Assembly: GCA_964251385.1 (NCBI GenBank)
Contig: CAXUJK010000003.1
Span: forward strand, 186,001-250,000
Direction of reading: 5' to 3'
Source: CADCVW01 sp964251385
GTDB lineage: Bacteria; Pseudomonadota; Alphaproteobacteria; Sphingomonadales; Sphingomonadaceae
Length of the DNA stretch: 64,000 nucleotides
This document shows positions 22,608 through 31,407 of this stretch, one piece after another; the stretch's first letter is position 1; the number at the start of each line of letters is the position of its first letter. Under the pieces are notes generated by a model that was not told the origin of the DNA, did not search any database, and was given only the letters and a program-made list of their open reading frames with translations. Both the position numbers and the translations under genes were made by a program.

Positions 22608-24920
22608 ATGGCACGCGCGTTGGTACAGGTCCGCAGCTGGCAGGGGCGCGCGCGCGACGGCGCGATGCGCGGCGGATCGCGCATCGGCGGCGTCGCGTTG
22701 CTGCTGCTCGCGCTGGCGCTGGCGCTGGCGCTGGCGACGTTCGGCGCCGCCGATCCCGCGATCAACACCGCCGCCGCCGGTCCCGCTGGCAACTGGATGG
22801 GCGGGCCGGGCGCGGTCGCGAGCGATCTGCTCCTCACCCTGTTCGGCCCCGCCGCCGCCCTGCTCCTGCCGGTGCTCGCGGTGATCGGCATCCGCATGAC
22901 CCGCTTGGATGCCCGCGGCAAACCCGGTCGCGCGCTCCTGCTCGCCGTGCTCGCCATGGTGTTCATCGGCTTCGCGCTGGCGCTCTCGAAAGGGGGGGCT
23001 TCGAGCGCTCTGCCCGCCGGCTGGGGCGGGGCGTTCGGCATGGCCGCCGCCGCCGCGACCGAACCCTTGCTGCTGCCCCTGGGCGACGGTGTCGCGGGAC
23101 CTTTGCGCATCGTCGCCATCGGCGTCGCCGCCGCGATCGGCGCCCTCCTGTGGGTACTCGCTTTGGGCCTGCGCGAGAACGAACGCAGTTGGCTGCGTGC
23201 CCGCTTCTCCCGCGGACCGCGCGACACGTTCGAAGACGTCTCCGTCGAGCGCACATCGATCGTCCGCGACGCGCCCGACCGCACGCCCGCCGAGGTCATG
23301 CTCGCCGACCAGCCGTCCCGCACGGTCATCGCCGACCGCGCCAAGACGCCTGACAAGAAACCGCGCCCCGCCAAGGACCGGCAGACCTCGCTCCCGCTGG
23401 GCGGCTACGTGCTGCCGGGCCTCGACCTGCTCGCCCCCGCACCGCCGTCCGCGAAGGTCACGATCGACAAGGCGAGCCTGGAACGCAACGCCAGGCTGCT
23501 GGAAAGCGTGCTCGACGACTTCCACGTCAAGGGCCAGATCGTCGAGGTCCGTCCCGGTCCCGTCGTCACCATGTACGAACTGGAACCTGCGAGCGGCATC
23601 AAGGCGTCGCGGGTCATCCAGCTCGCCGACGACATCGCGCGCAACATGTCCGCGCTCTCCGCCCGCGTCGCCACCATCCCCGGCCGCTCCGTCATCGGCA
23701 TCGAACTTCCCAACGCCAGGCGCGAAGGCGTCGTCCTTTCCGAATTGGTGGCGAGCGACGCGTTCGAGGATCAGGTCGCCGCCCTCCCCATCATCCTCGG
23801 CAAAAACATCGCTGGCGACCCCGTGGTGGCCGACCTCGCCCCCATGCCCCACCTCCTCGTCGCGGGCACCACCGGCTCCGGCAAGTCCGTCGGCCTCAAC
23901 TGCATGATCCTGTCGCTGCTGTACCGGCTCACCCCCGACCAGTGCCGCATGATCATGATCGATCCCAAGATGCTCGAACTGTCGAGCTACGAGGACATCC
24001 CCCACCTCCTCGCCCCCGTGGTCACCGAGCCGCAAAAGGCGATCCGCGCGCTCAAGTGGACCGTCGAGCAGATGGAGGAACGGTACCGCATGATGGCGAG
24101 CGTCGGCGTCCGTGCCCTCGCCAGCTTCAACACCAAGGTCCGCGAGGCCAAGGCCAAGGGCCAGCCGCTCGGCCGCCGTGTCCAGACGGGCTACAACGCC
24201 GACACCGGCCAGCCGACCTACGAGGAAGAGGTCCTCGAATACGACGTCCTGCCGCAGATCGTCGTCGTGGTCGACGAACTCGCCGACCTCATGATGACCG
24301 CCGGCAAGGAGGTCGAATTCCTCATTCAGCGCCTCGCCCAGAAAGCGCGCGCGGCGGGCATCCACCTCATCATGGCGACGCAGCGCCCGTCGGTCGACGT
24401 CATCACGGGCGTCATCAAGGCCAATCTGCCGACCCGGATCAGCTTCCAGGTCACGTCGAAAATCGACTCCCGCACGATCCTCGGCGAACAGGGCGCCGAA
24501 CAGCTGCTGGGCAAAGGCGACATGCTCTACATGCCCGGCGGCAAGCAGATCGCGCGCGTCCACGGTCCCTTCGTGTCCGACGACGAAGTCCGCGCCGTCG
24601 CCGACCATTGGCGCGCCCAGGGCACCCCCGACTATATCCAGGCGGTCACCGAGGAACCGCCCGAAGGCGAAGGCTACGACATCGAAGGGTCTCCGGACGG
24701 CCCGGACGATCCCGACACCGCGCTTTACCGCAAGGCACTCCAGGTCGTCGCCGAATCGCAGAAAGCCTCGACCAGCTATGTCCAGCGCCAGCTCCGCGTC
24801 GGCTACAACAACGCGGCCCGGCTGATCGAGCGCATGGAAAAGGAAGGCAAGGTCGGCAAGCCGGACCATGTCGGCCGCCGCGAAGTGCTGATGGACACGG
24901 ACGGGCATCCGATAGCGTAG
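22608..24920 (+). CDS. ftsK: DNA translocase FtsK
   Basis: The 770-residue protein has four N-terminal membrane segments (residues ~28-45, 63-85, 100-118, 160-185), a short linker (~195-270), and an alpha/beta motor domain. Walker A is GTTGSGKS (420-427) and Walker B lies in VVVVDELADLMM. The C-terminal winged-helix gamma domain is SYVQRQLRVGYNNAARLIERM. It pumps DNA at the septum and activates XerCD at dif. The linker is far shorter than in E. coli, as is usual in alphaproteobacteria. ATG 22,608 follows GGGGAG. A (CGCTGG)4 run at 22,711-22,734 encodes the first membrane helix. Confidence 0.97.
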   Translation: MARALVQVRSWQGRARDGAMRGGSRIGGVALLLLALALALALATFGAADPAINTAAAGPAGNWMGGPGAVASDLLLTLFGPAAALLLPVLAVIGIRMTRLDARGKPGRALLLAVLAMVFIGFALALSKGGASSALPAGWGGAFGMAAAAATEPLLLPLGDGVAGPLRIVAIGVAAAIGALLWVLALGLRENERSWLRARFSRGPRDTFEDVSVERTSIVRDAPDRTPAEVMLADQPSRTVIADRAKTPDKKPRPAKDRQTSLPLGGYVLPGLDLLAPAPPSAKVTIDKASLERNARLLESVLDDFHVKGQIVEVRPGPVVTMYELEPASGIKASRVIQLADDIARNMSALSARVATIPGRSVIGIELPNARREGVVLSELVASDAFEDQVAALPIILGKNIAGDPVVADLAPMPHLLVAGTTGSGKSVGLNCMILSLLYRLTPDQCRMIMIDPKMLELSSYEDIPHLLAPVVTEPQKAIRALKWTVEQMEERYRMMASVGVRALASFNTKVREAKAKGQPLGRRVQTGYNADTGQPTYEEEVLEYDVLPQIVVVVDELADLMMTAGKEVEFLIQRLAQKARAAGIHLIMATQRPSVDVITGVIKANLPTRISFQVTSKIDSRTILGEQGAEQLLGKGDMLYMPGGKQIARVHGPFVSDDEVRAVADHWRAQGTPDYIQAVTEEPPEGEGYDIEGSPDGPDDPDTALYRKALQVVAESQKASTSYVQRQLRVGYNNAARLIERMEKEGKVGKPDHVGRREVLMDTDGHPIA

Positions 24921-25047
24921 CCGCCCGGAGCTTGCGCAAGCTAGCACCGGAGTCGGCGCACGCCGGCCGGCGAGGCTGCCGGCCCAAAGCCGGCTGAACC
25001 CCCGTCCGACGTAACGGCGCGGGATTTACTCCCGCGTCAGCCCACAA

Positions 25048-25073
25048 AGAGGGCCGCCTTTCGACCGCCCTCT
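25048..25073. terminator. hairpin between convergent ftsK and protease genes
   Basis: AGAGGGC at 25,048-25,054 and GCCCTCT at 25,067-25,073 form a perfect 7-bp stem with a 12-base loop. It lies in the 181-bp gap where ftsK (plus) and the S8 protease gene (minus) end. No T-tract follows on either strand, so it is a weak intrinsic terminator candidate. The rest of the gap shows no gene. Confidence 0.45.
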
Positions 25074-25101
25074 CGTCACGAATTCTTCAGCCGACCCGGG
25101 A

Positions 25102-26223
25102 TTACTTCACCCCGATCGTATCGGGCTGCCCGTCCGGATCGCCGCTGACGAACCCGCCGCTGCGCACGCCGCCCGCCAGCAGGATGCCCGCCAGATGCGG
25201 TGCCGCCATCGAAGTTCCGCTGATCGTGTTGTACCCGCCGTTCAACCAAGTCGACCTGATCGCCTCGCCCGGCTCCGCCGCATCGACCGGCGGATTGCCG
25301 AAATTGGAAAAACTCGCCCATCTGTCGCCGACCGCGAACGCGGAAACAGTGAATACGAGCGCTCCGTTGGCGCGCGCGGGGGAGTGGTTGTTGGCGTTGT
25401 CGGCCTCGTTGCCCGCCGCCAGCGTGAAGCGGACCCCGCCCGCGGTCGCGGCGACCACGGCATCGTCGAGCGCCTGGCTGACGCCTCCGCCCAGGCTCAT
25501 GTTGGCGACATCGCCCGCGCGCCCGTTGGCCGCGACATAGTCGACGCCGGCGATGACGCCCGAATTGGCTCCGCTGCCGCGACGATCGAGCACGCGCACC
25601 GCGACGACAGGCGCACCCGGCGCGACCCCGACGACCCCGATCGCGTTGTCCCGGGCCGCGATCGTTCCCGCGACGTGCGTGCCGTGGCCGTTCGTGTCGT
25701 TTGCCGAGAAGTCGCGGGCAAGAAAGCTGCGGCTGCGCACGGAGTCGACGTTGAGGTCGGGATGCGCGAGCTCGATCCCCGAATCGATCACCCACGCGGT
25801 CGCGAACGTGCCCGCGGCCCCGCCGTTGACCCGGGCGATGCCCCAGGGCGTCACCTGTGCGGGCTGCGTCGATCCGCCGGCGCTGGGCGGAGCGGTCGCG
25901 CGGACCGGCGGCGCGCTGACCACCTGATCCTGTTCGCAATAGGCAATCTTGGGATTGGCCGACTTCAGCCGGGCGATGCCTTGCGGCGCGATCTCGACGA
26001 CGAAGCCCTGCAGCGCGGTGCCGTAGACCCGCTTCAGCTGCCCCCCGCCCGCATTGACCGAGCGGTTCGCTTCCGCCTGGGCATTGCCGCGGGACACCGA
26101 GCCCTTCTTGAACACGCAGATATAGCTGCCGACGATCTTGTCCCCGGCAACCTGCGCCCGCGCGGGCATCGTGGTGGCGACCAGCGAGACGCTCGCCAAA
26201 GCCAGAATGGTCCAAGTGTTCAT
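25102..26223 (-). CDS. secreted S8 subtilisin-like serine protease
   Basis: The 373-residue preproprotein has a signal peptide (MNTWTILALASVSLVATTMP, cleavage near ARAQ, residue ~24). An I9-like prodomain (~25-105) follows, then a subtilase domain with catalytic Asp in VIDSGIE, His in GHGTHVAGT, oxyanion Asn in AAGNEA, and Ser in GTSMAAPH. It is probably periplasmic or extracellular and self-processing. ATG 26,223 precedes the signal peptide. It is divergent from the KaiC-like gene across about 310 bp. A frame extending far upstream is an artefact of KaiC antisense composition. Confidence 0.95.
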   Translation of the reverse strand: MNTWTILALASVSLVATTMPARAQVAGDKIVGSYICVFKKGSVSRGNAQAEANRSVNAGGGQLKRVYGTALQGFVVEIAPQGIARLKSANPKIAYCEQDQVVSAPPVRATAPPSAGGSTQPAQVTPWGIARVNGGAAGTFATAWVIDSGIELAHPDLNVDSVRSRSFLARDFSANDTNGHGTHVAGTIAARDNAIGVVGVAPGAPVVAVRVLDRRGSGANSGVIAGVDYVAANGRAGDVANMSLGGGVSQALDDAVVAATAGGVRFTLAAGNEADNANNHSPARANGALVFTVSAFAVGDRWASFSNFGNPPVDAAEPGEAIRSTWLNGGYNTISGTSMAAPHLAGILLAGGVRSGGFVSGDPDGQPDTIGVK

Positions 26224-26535
26224 CGTCGCTTCCCCCCGTTGTCGCTGGCTCGACAGCGGTCGTCCGGCGTTTGTTCGCCAAGAACTTATTCGTATCGTGC
26301 GCTTTGTCGACAAAATAATGTTGTCGAACAGCATCTTGCTGCGAAGCGACCAGTCCAGCGATGATCGGTTCCGTCGGGTCGCGATGCAAGTCATTGGCGA
26401 CACCGCGCCTCGCAGGTGGAATTCATGATGATGTCGGCCGCGCCTAGCGGCCTCGAGATGGCTGCCTTCGTCCCACGCACTTGCGGTCGTCACCAAGCTT
26501 TGCGAAAGCTGATGGAACGCAAGGGGGACATGGAA
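26224..26535. promoter_or_regulatory. divergent intergenic region with a 12-bp palindrome
   Basis: This 312-bp gap separates the protease start from the chosen KaiC start. It contains a perfect palindrome TTTGTCGACAAA at 26,303-26,314, and a second TTGTCGA follows at 26,321-26,327. The AT-rich stretch around it is the best promoter or operator candidate for both genes. No gene is recognised. Frames continuing upstream of the KaiC start into this gap lack a ribosome-binding site. Confidence 0.4.
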
Positions 26536-28074
26536 ATGGCCGCGACACCGCCGCCCGAGAGGGCGATGACCGGGGTTCCGGGGCTCGACGACATCATGTG
26601 CGGCGGATTCGCCACCGGCCGCGTCTTCCTGCTGGAGGGCAGTCCCGGCACGGGCAAGACCACCACCGCGATCCGCTTCCTGCTGACGGGCGCGGAGGCG
26701 GGCGAGCGCGGGCTGTACATCACGCTGTCCGAAACCGAGGCGGAACTGCGCGAAAGCGCCGCCAGCCACGGCCACGATATCGGCGACCGGTTCGAGATCT
26801 TCGAACTCGTCCCGCCCGAAACGCTGCTGGACGCCGAACAGCAGCAGAGCCTGCTCTACTCGTCCGACCTTGAGCTGGGCGAGACCACGCGCTCGATCTT
26901 CGACGCGTTCGAAGGCGTCAAACCGGCGCGCGTCGTCATCGACAGCCTGTCCGAAATCCGCCTGCTCGCGCAAAGCTCGCTGCGCTACCGGCGACAGATC
27001 CTGGCAATGAAGCATTATTTCTCGCGCGCGGGCGCGACGATCCTGATGCTCGACGACCTGACGACCGAGGCGCTCGACAAGACGGTGCACAGCGTCGCGC
27101 ACGGCGTCATCCGACTGGAGGAGGCCGCGCCCGCCTACGGCCCCGAACGCCGCCGGTTGCGCGTGGTCAAGTTCCGCGGGCGCCAGTTCCGCGGCGGCTT
27201 CCACGATTTCGTCATCGAACATGGCGGCGTGCGCGCGTTCCCCCGGCTCGTGTCGAGCGAGCACAAGACGCAATTCGCACGCGACACGGTGCCCAGCGAT
27301 CTCGAGGCGCTCGACGCGCTTCTCGGGGGCGGCATCGATCGCGGATCGAGCACGCTGATCCTGGGGCCGGCGGGAACGGGCAAGTCGCTGCTGACGCTGA
27401 CCTTCGCGGCCGCCGCCGCCGCACGCGGCGAAAAGGCGGCGCTGTTCATCTTCGACGAGGAACGCGGCCTCTTGATCGCGCGCGCGCGCGGCGTGGGGAT
27501 CGACCTCCAGGCGCTGATCGACAGCGGCATGCTGCTGATCCATCAGGTCGACGCGGCCGAGCTCAGCCCGGGCCAGTTCTCCCACATGGTCCGCACGCAT
27601 GTCGAGGAACACGCGGTCCGCGTCGTCAGCATCGACAGCCTCAACGGCTATCAGGCGTCCATGCCCGAGGAACAGGCGCTGATCCTCCACATGCACGAAC
27701 TGCTGCAATATCTGAACCGGCAGGGCGTCATGACCTTCCTGACCGTCGCCCAGCACGGACTGATCGGCGACGCCATGCAAAGCCCCGTGGACGTCACCTA
27801 CTTGGCCGACACCGTTATTCTGCTCCGCTACTTCGAGGCGCTGGGTCGCGTCCTGCGCGCCATCTCCGTCATCAAGAAGCGCATGGGGACGCATGAGAAC
27901 ACGATCCGCGAGTACCGCATCGGGTCGAACGGCGTGACGCTCGGCGAACCGCTCCAGGACTTCCAGGGCGTGTTGAAGGGTATACCGCTCTATATCGGCG
28001 GCGGTGCCAACCCGCTGTTGACCAGCTTCATGCCGGACAGCGCCTTCAAGAGCGACGGCGATCTTGACGGATGA
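26536..28074 (+). CDS. KaiC-like double-domain RecA-type ATPase
   Basis: The 512-residue protein has two tandem KaiC/RecA domains with Walker A GSPGTGKT (35-42) and GPAGTGKS (277-284). Catalytic glutamates are SE in the first domain (LSETEAEL) and EE in the second (FDEERG). The positions corresponding to KaiC autophosphorylation residues Ser431/Thr432 are Thr421-Tyr422 (PVDVTYLADTVILL). No kaiA or kaiB lies nearby. Similar proteins in non-photosynthetic bacteria are linked to stress responses and work with histidine kinases. ATG 26,536 has AAGGGGG 8 bases upstream. It overlaps the next gene, a hybrid kinase, by 11 bases, implying a joint signalling unit. Confidence 0.92.
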   Translation: MAATPPPERAMTGVPGLDDIMCGGFATGRVFLLEGSPGTGKTTTAIRFLLTGAEAGERGLYITLSETEAELRESAASHGHDIGDRFEIFELVPPETLLDAEQQQSLLYSSDLELGETTRSIFDAFEGVKPARVVIDSLSEIRLLAQSSLRYRRQILAMKHYFSRAGATILMLDDLTTEALDKTVHSVAHGVIRLEEAAPAYGPERRRLRVVKFRGRQFRGGFHDFVIEHGGVRAFPRLVSSEHKTQFARDTVPSDLEALDALLGGGIDRGSSTLILGPAGTGKSLLTLTFAAAAAARGEKAALFIFDEERGLLIARARGVGIDLQALIDSGMLLIHQVDAAELSPGQFSHMVRTHVEEHAVRVVSIDSLNGYQASMPEEQALILHMHELLQYLNRQGVMTFLTVAQHGLIGDAMQSPVDVTYLADTVILLRYFEALGRVLRAISVIKKRMGTHENTIREYRIGSNGVTLGEPLQDFQGVLKGIPLYIGGGANPLLTSFMPDSAFKSDGDLDG

Positions 28075-30088
28075 CGTTTCGGAACAGGCGCTGATCCTGG
28101 CGCCGCTGGGTCGCGACGCAGACGTCGCCGCGCGCATGCTCGGCGAGGCGGGCTTGTCGTCACGCATCTGCGCCGATCTGTCCGCGCTCGGTCGCGAGCT
28201 CGAGATCGGCGCGGGGTTCGCCGTCCTGACGGAGGAAGCCTTGGTCGGCGGCGACATGCGCGATATCTCCGCCTGGATCGCCGATCAGCCCGAATGGTCC
28301 GATTTTCCGTTCGTGCTCCTGACGCATCGCGGCGGCGGGCTCGAACGCAACCCGTCCGCCTCGCGCCACCTGCGCACGTTGGGCAACGTCACGTTCGTCG
28401 AGCGCCCCTTCCACCCGACCACGCTGGTCAGCCTCGCGGAGGCCGCGCTGCGCGGCCGCCGACGCCAGTACGAGGCGCGCCGACGCCTCGAGATGCTGCG
28501 GACAAGCGAGGCGCAGTTCCGCGATCTCGCCGATTCGATCCCGACCCTGTGCTGGAGCGCGGGTCCGGACGGCTACATCAACTGGTACAACGCGCAATGG
28601 TACGCCTACACGGGCACCACGCCCGCCGATATGGAAGGCTGGGGATGGCAGTCGGTCCACGACCCAGACATGCTCCCGACCGTTTTCGAAGGCTGGACCG
28701 CGTCCATCGCAACGGGACAGCCGTTCGAGATGGTGTTTCCGCTGCGCGGCGCGGACAGTACGTTCCGCCCCTTCCTGACCCGCGTCCAGCCGGTGCGCGA
28801 CGGCGCGGGCGCGGTCGCGAGCTGGTTCGGCACCAACACCGACATCTCCACGCAGCGGGAAGCGGAGGACGCACTCCGCCGACTCGCGGACGAGCTGGAG
28901 GCGCGCGTCGAACAACGCACCGCCGAGCGCGAGGCCGCGCAGGACGCGTTGCGCCAGGCGCAGAAGATGGAGGCGATCGGGCAGCTGACGGGCGGCGTCG
29001 CGCACGATTTCAACAACCTGCTCACCGTGATCCGCGGCTCTGTCGACCTGCTGCGGCGCGAAGGGCTGTCGGAGGAGAAACGGGTCCGCTACGTCGACGC
29101 GATCGGCGCCACCGCGGACCGCGCGACCAAGCTGACGGGGCAGCTTCTCGCCTTCGCGCGCCGGCAGGCGCTGACCCCCGAACTGTTCGACGCGGGCGCG
29201 TCGCTGGACGAGGTCGCGGGCATCGTGCGCACGCTGATCGGCTCGCGCATCGCTTTGTCCTTCGTGCCGCCCCCCGAGCCCGCGTGCATCCTCGCGGACA
29301 AGGGCCAGTTCGACACCGCGATCGTCAACATGGCGATCAACGCGCGCGACGCGATGAACGGCGAGGGATCGCTCACCGTCACGACGGTGCCCGCCGCCCG
29401 CATCCCGGCGACCCGCGGCCATGCCGCCGTCGCGGGCGACTACATCGCCGTGTCGATCGCGGACACGGGCTCGGGCATCTCGCCCGACGAGGTCGGCCGC
29501 ATCTTCGAACCCTTCTTCACCACCAAGAAGGTCGGCGAGGGAACGGGGCTGGGCCTGAGCCAGGTCATCGGCTTCGCCAAGCAATCGGGCGGCGACATCC
29601 ACGTGGAAAGCGTCGTCGGCACCGGTACGACGTTCACGCTATACCTGCCGCGCGCCTACCCGCGGCCGGGCGCGGTGCCGGCCGCCGACCCGTTCGATGC
29701 GCGATCGCACGGCGGCGGCGCGTGCGTCCTGGTCGTCGAGGACAACGAACAGGTCGGCGCGTTCGCGACGCAGGCCTTGCAGGAGCTGGGCTACGACAGC
29801 ATCCTAGCGCCCGACGGCCGGAACGCGCTGGCCGAACTGGAGCGGGGCTGCGACCGGTTTCAGATCGTCTTCTCGGACGTCGTCATGCCCGGAATGAGCG
29901 GGATCGAACTCGCGCACGAGGTCCAGCGCCTCTACCCGGACGTACCCGTCGTGCTGGCGAGCGGATACAGCGACGTCCTCGCGCAGACCGGGTCGCACGG
30001 CTTCGAACTGCTGCACAAACCCTATTCGGTGGAACAATTGTCGCGCGTGCTGCTCAAGGCGATCAACGGTCAGGCGGCACGGGTCTGA
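28064..30088 (+). CDS. PAS hybrid histidine kinase with C-terminal receiver
   Basis: The 674-residue cytoplasmic kinase has domains in this order: a receiver-like N-terminal domain (~8-130) without a clear phospho-Asp; a PAS domain (~145-270: WSAGPDGYINWYNAQWYAYTG); a coiled-coil; HisKA with phospho-His in GGVAHDFNNLL; HATPase_c (NMAINARDAMN, ADTGSGIS, GTGLGLS); and a receiver domain with LVVEDNE and phospho-Asp in FSDVVMPGMSG. The start is TTG at 28,064 inside the end of the KaiC-like gene. Start choice is uncertain because the ribosome-binding site is weak. The overlap strongly suggests that kinase and KaiC act together. Confidence 0.93.
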   Translation: MTDDVSEQALILAPLGRDADVAARMLGEAGLSSRICADLSALGRELEIGAGFAVLTEEALVGGDMRDISAWIADQPEWSDFPFVLLTHRGGGLERNPSASRHLRTLGNVTFVERPFHPTTLVSLAEAALRGRRRQYEARRRLEMLRTSEAQFRDLADSIPTLCWSAGPDGYINWYNAQWYAYTGTTPADMEGWGWQSVHDPDMLPTVFEGWTASIATGQPFEMVFPLRGADSTFRPFLTRVQPVRDGAGAVASWFGTNTDISTQREAEDALRRLADELEARVEQRTAEREAAQDALRQAQKMEAIGQLTGGVAHDFNNLLTVIRGSVDLLRREGLSEEKRVRYVDAIGATADRATKLTGQLLAFARRQALTPELFDAGASLDEVAGIVRTLIGSRIALSFVPPPEPACILADKGQFDTAIVNMAINARDAMNGEGSLTVTTVPAARIPATRGHAAVAGDYIAVSIADTGSGISPDEVGRIFEPFFTTKKVGEGTGLGLSQVIGFAKQSGGDIHVESVVGTGTTFTLYLPRAYPRPGAVPAADPFDARSHGGGACVLVVEDNEQVGAFATQALQELGYDSILAPDGRNALAELERGCDRFQIVFSDVVMPGMSGIELAHEVQRLYPDVPVVLASGYSDVLAQTGSHGFELLHKPYSVEQLSRVLLKAINGQAARV

Positions 30089-30124
30089 GCGCCCGCGTTG
30101 CTCGGGTTCGGATCTCCATGACGG

Positions 30125-30910
30125 TTAAAGCGTCACCGTCGCCGGCGCGGTGATTTCGCGGTTCAGCACGTCCCAAGGCACGGACCGCACGTCGTAAGGT
30201 GCAGCCAGCCGCGCATCCTCCAGCCGCTTGGCGTTGCGGTGGTAGACGGTGAGCGACCGGTCGCCCGGGCGTACCGAGTCCGCCGCGGCTCGCCCGAAAT
30301 CGGGGTTGGGCATCGTCAGATACTCGCTGTAGTTCCAATCGTAGCGATCGAGGATGTCACACTTCCACAACACGAACCGGATGGAAGCCCGGTCCGCCGC
30401 CCGCGCGCCCTGCACCAACACCGAACTGCGAAGCTGGAACCCGCGCAGCGCTGTGAACAGGTCACGTTCCCCGGCGCTGCCGTTCTGCTGGATGCGAAGA
30501 ATGTCGAGCGGGCCGCCGCCGATCTCGACGAGCGATTGGTATTCAAGCTGCAGTCGACCCGGCAGGACCCATCGCGTAAACCCGGGCTCGGCGGCGATCC
30601 GCGGCACGACTCCTGCCCGCCGGGTCGCGGCACCGAACGCCCCGCCCCGCCCGACACGCGCGTCCTGCTGCGTCAGGAATACGGCGCGATGGTAGCGAAG
30701 CACGGCAAGCACGTGCGGGCTGCTCCACAAATAAGGGCGCGGCCGAATCATGAACGTGCCGCGAGGATTGCGGTTGTCCAGCCAGTGCCGCAACAGGATC
30801 GCCGCATAAGGCGTCTCGCCGCCGACGGTTTTCGCGGCAACCAGATCGGCGAGCCGCCGATACCATGCGGCGACCTGCTGGACCGGCAGAGCACGAAGGT
30901 GATCCGTCAT
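30125..30910 (-). CDS. protein of unknown function, second gene of a two-gene operon
   Basis: This 261-residue protein lacks a signal peptide or membrane helix. It is rich in Trp, Tyr and Arg, and has a conserved-looking C-terminal stretch: LWKCDILDRYDWNYSEYLTM, PNPDFG, LTVYHRNAKRLEDARLAAPY. This stretch reminds me of DUF6402, seen in some secretion-associated proteins, but I cannot confirm that from memory. No catalytic motif is recognised. ATG 30,910 overlaps the lipoprotein gene stop by 4 bases. Possible roles include a secreted effector or a partner of the lipoprotein. It is convergent with the histidine kinase gene. Confidence 0.65.
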   Translation of the reverse strand: MTDHLRALPVQQVAAWYRRLADLVAAKTVGGETPYAAILLRHWLDNRNPRGTFMIRPRPYLWSSPHVLAVLRYHRAVFLTQQDARVGRGGAFGAATRRAGVVPRIAAEPGFTRWVLPGRLQLEYQSLVEIGGGPLDILRIQQNGSAGERDLFTALRGFQLRSSVLVQGARAADRASIRFVLWKCDILDRYDWNYSEYLTMPNPDFGRAAADSVRPGDRSLTVYHRNAKRLEDARLAAPYDVRSVPWDVLNREITAPATVTL

Positions 30911-31407
30911 CGCCGCTCTCCTCTCTGCGGAGTTCGATCCCGAACAGGCTGCTGTCCAGTCGCATCATAGGCGGCGAGCACTCTGTCGATCACAATGGTC
31001 GCCGAAGGCAATACCGACTGCTGCCCCTCTTTCAGGCTCTGCATTTCAGTCGCTACGACATCATACGCCCCGTCGCGTGTGCGCCCCTTATACTCCGAAC
31101 CCCCTCCGCCTGGGCCGAAGCTAGTCCCCACCAGCCGTGAAGCAGCCGCCGGAACCGGACCCTCTGGACGTTGCACCTGAACCGATAAGGCTGCGAAATA
31201 CCGCTGGTCCGCTCCTGCAAAAGTCTGAATGCAATCGTGCCCGACAATCGCCTGACCCCATCTCCGCTGACATTTTAGCAAGGGACCCGCCGCGAGCTTT
31301 GCGATTTCCTTATCGACAATTTGGACGAGGTTTGGCCGCACAGGAGCGTTGCTCGCGCACGAAGCCGACGCGAGTACAGCCACAGAGCAAATCGCCGCAC
31401 GGAACAA
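30907..31407 (-). CDS. putative lipoprotein of unknown function
   Basis: The 166-residue protein starts at a TTG (31,407) with GGGGAG six bases upstream. It then has a short lipoprotein signal MFRAAICSVAVLASASCAS, with the lipobox Cys at about residue 17. Two further cysteines lie in the mature part (LLKCQRRW, HDCIQTF). A Gly-rich segment FGPGGGGSEYKGRTRDG follows. The frame stays open farther upstream, but those codons lack a ribosome-binding site. It overlaps the next unknown gene by four bases, so the products probably work together. No family is recognised. Confidence 0.6.
   Translation of the reverse strand: MFRAAICSVAVLASASCASNAPVRPNLVQIVDKEIAKLAAGPLLKCQRRWGQAIVGHDCIQTFAGADQRYFAALSVQVQRPEGPVPAAASRLVGTSFGPGGGGSEYKGRTRDGAYDVVATEMQSLKEGQQSVLPSATIVIDRVLAAYDATGQQPVRDRTPQRGERR

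Noticed and set aside
25102..28257. 1,051-codon minus-strand frame that could extend the S8 protease far upstream
   Set aside because: The extension is antisense to the KaiC-like gene; the signal peptide and ATG at 26,223 mark the real start.
30120..30140. GACGGT/ACCGTC inverted repeat at the end of the histidine-kinase and unknown genes
   Set aside because: Only 6 bp with no T-tract and partly within coding sequence; too weak to call a terminator.
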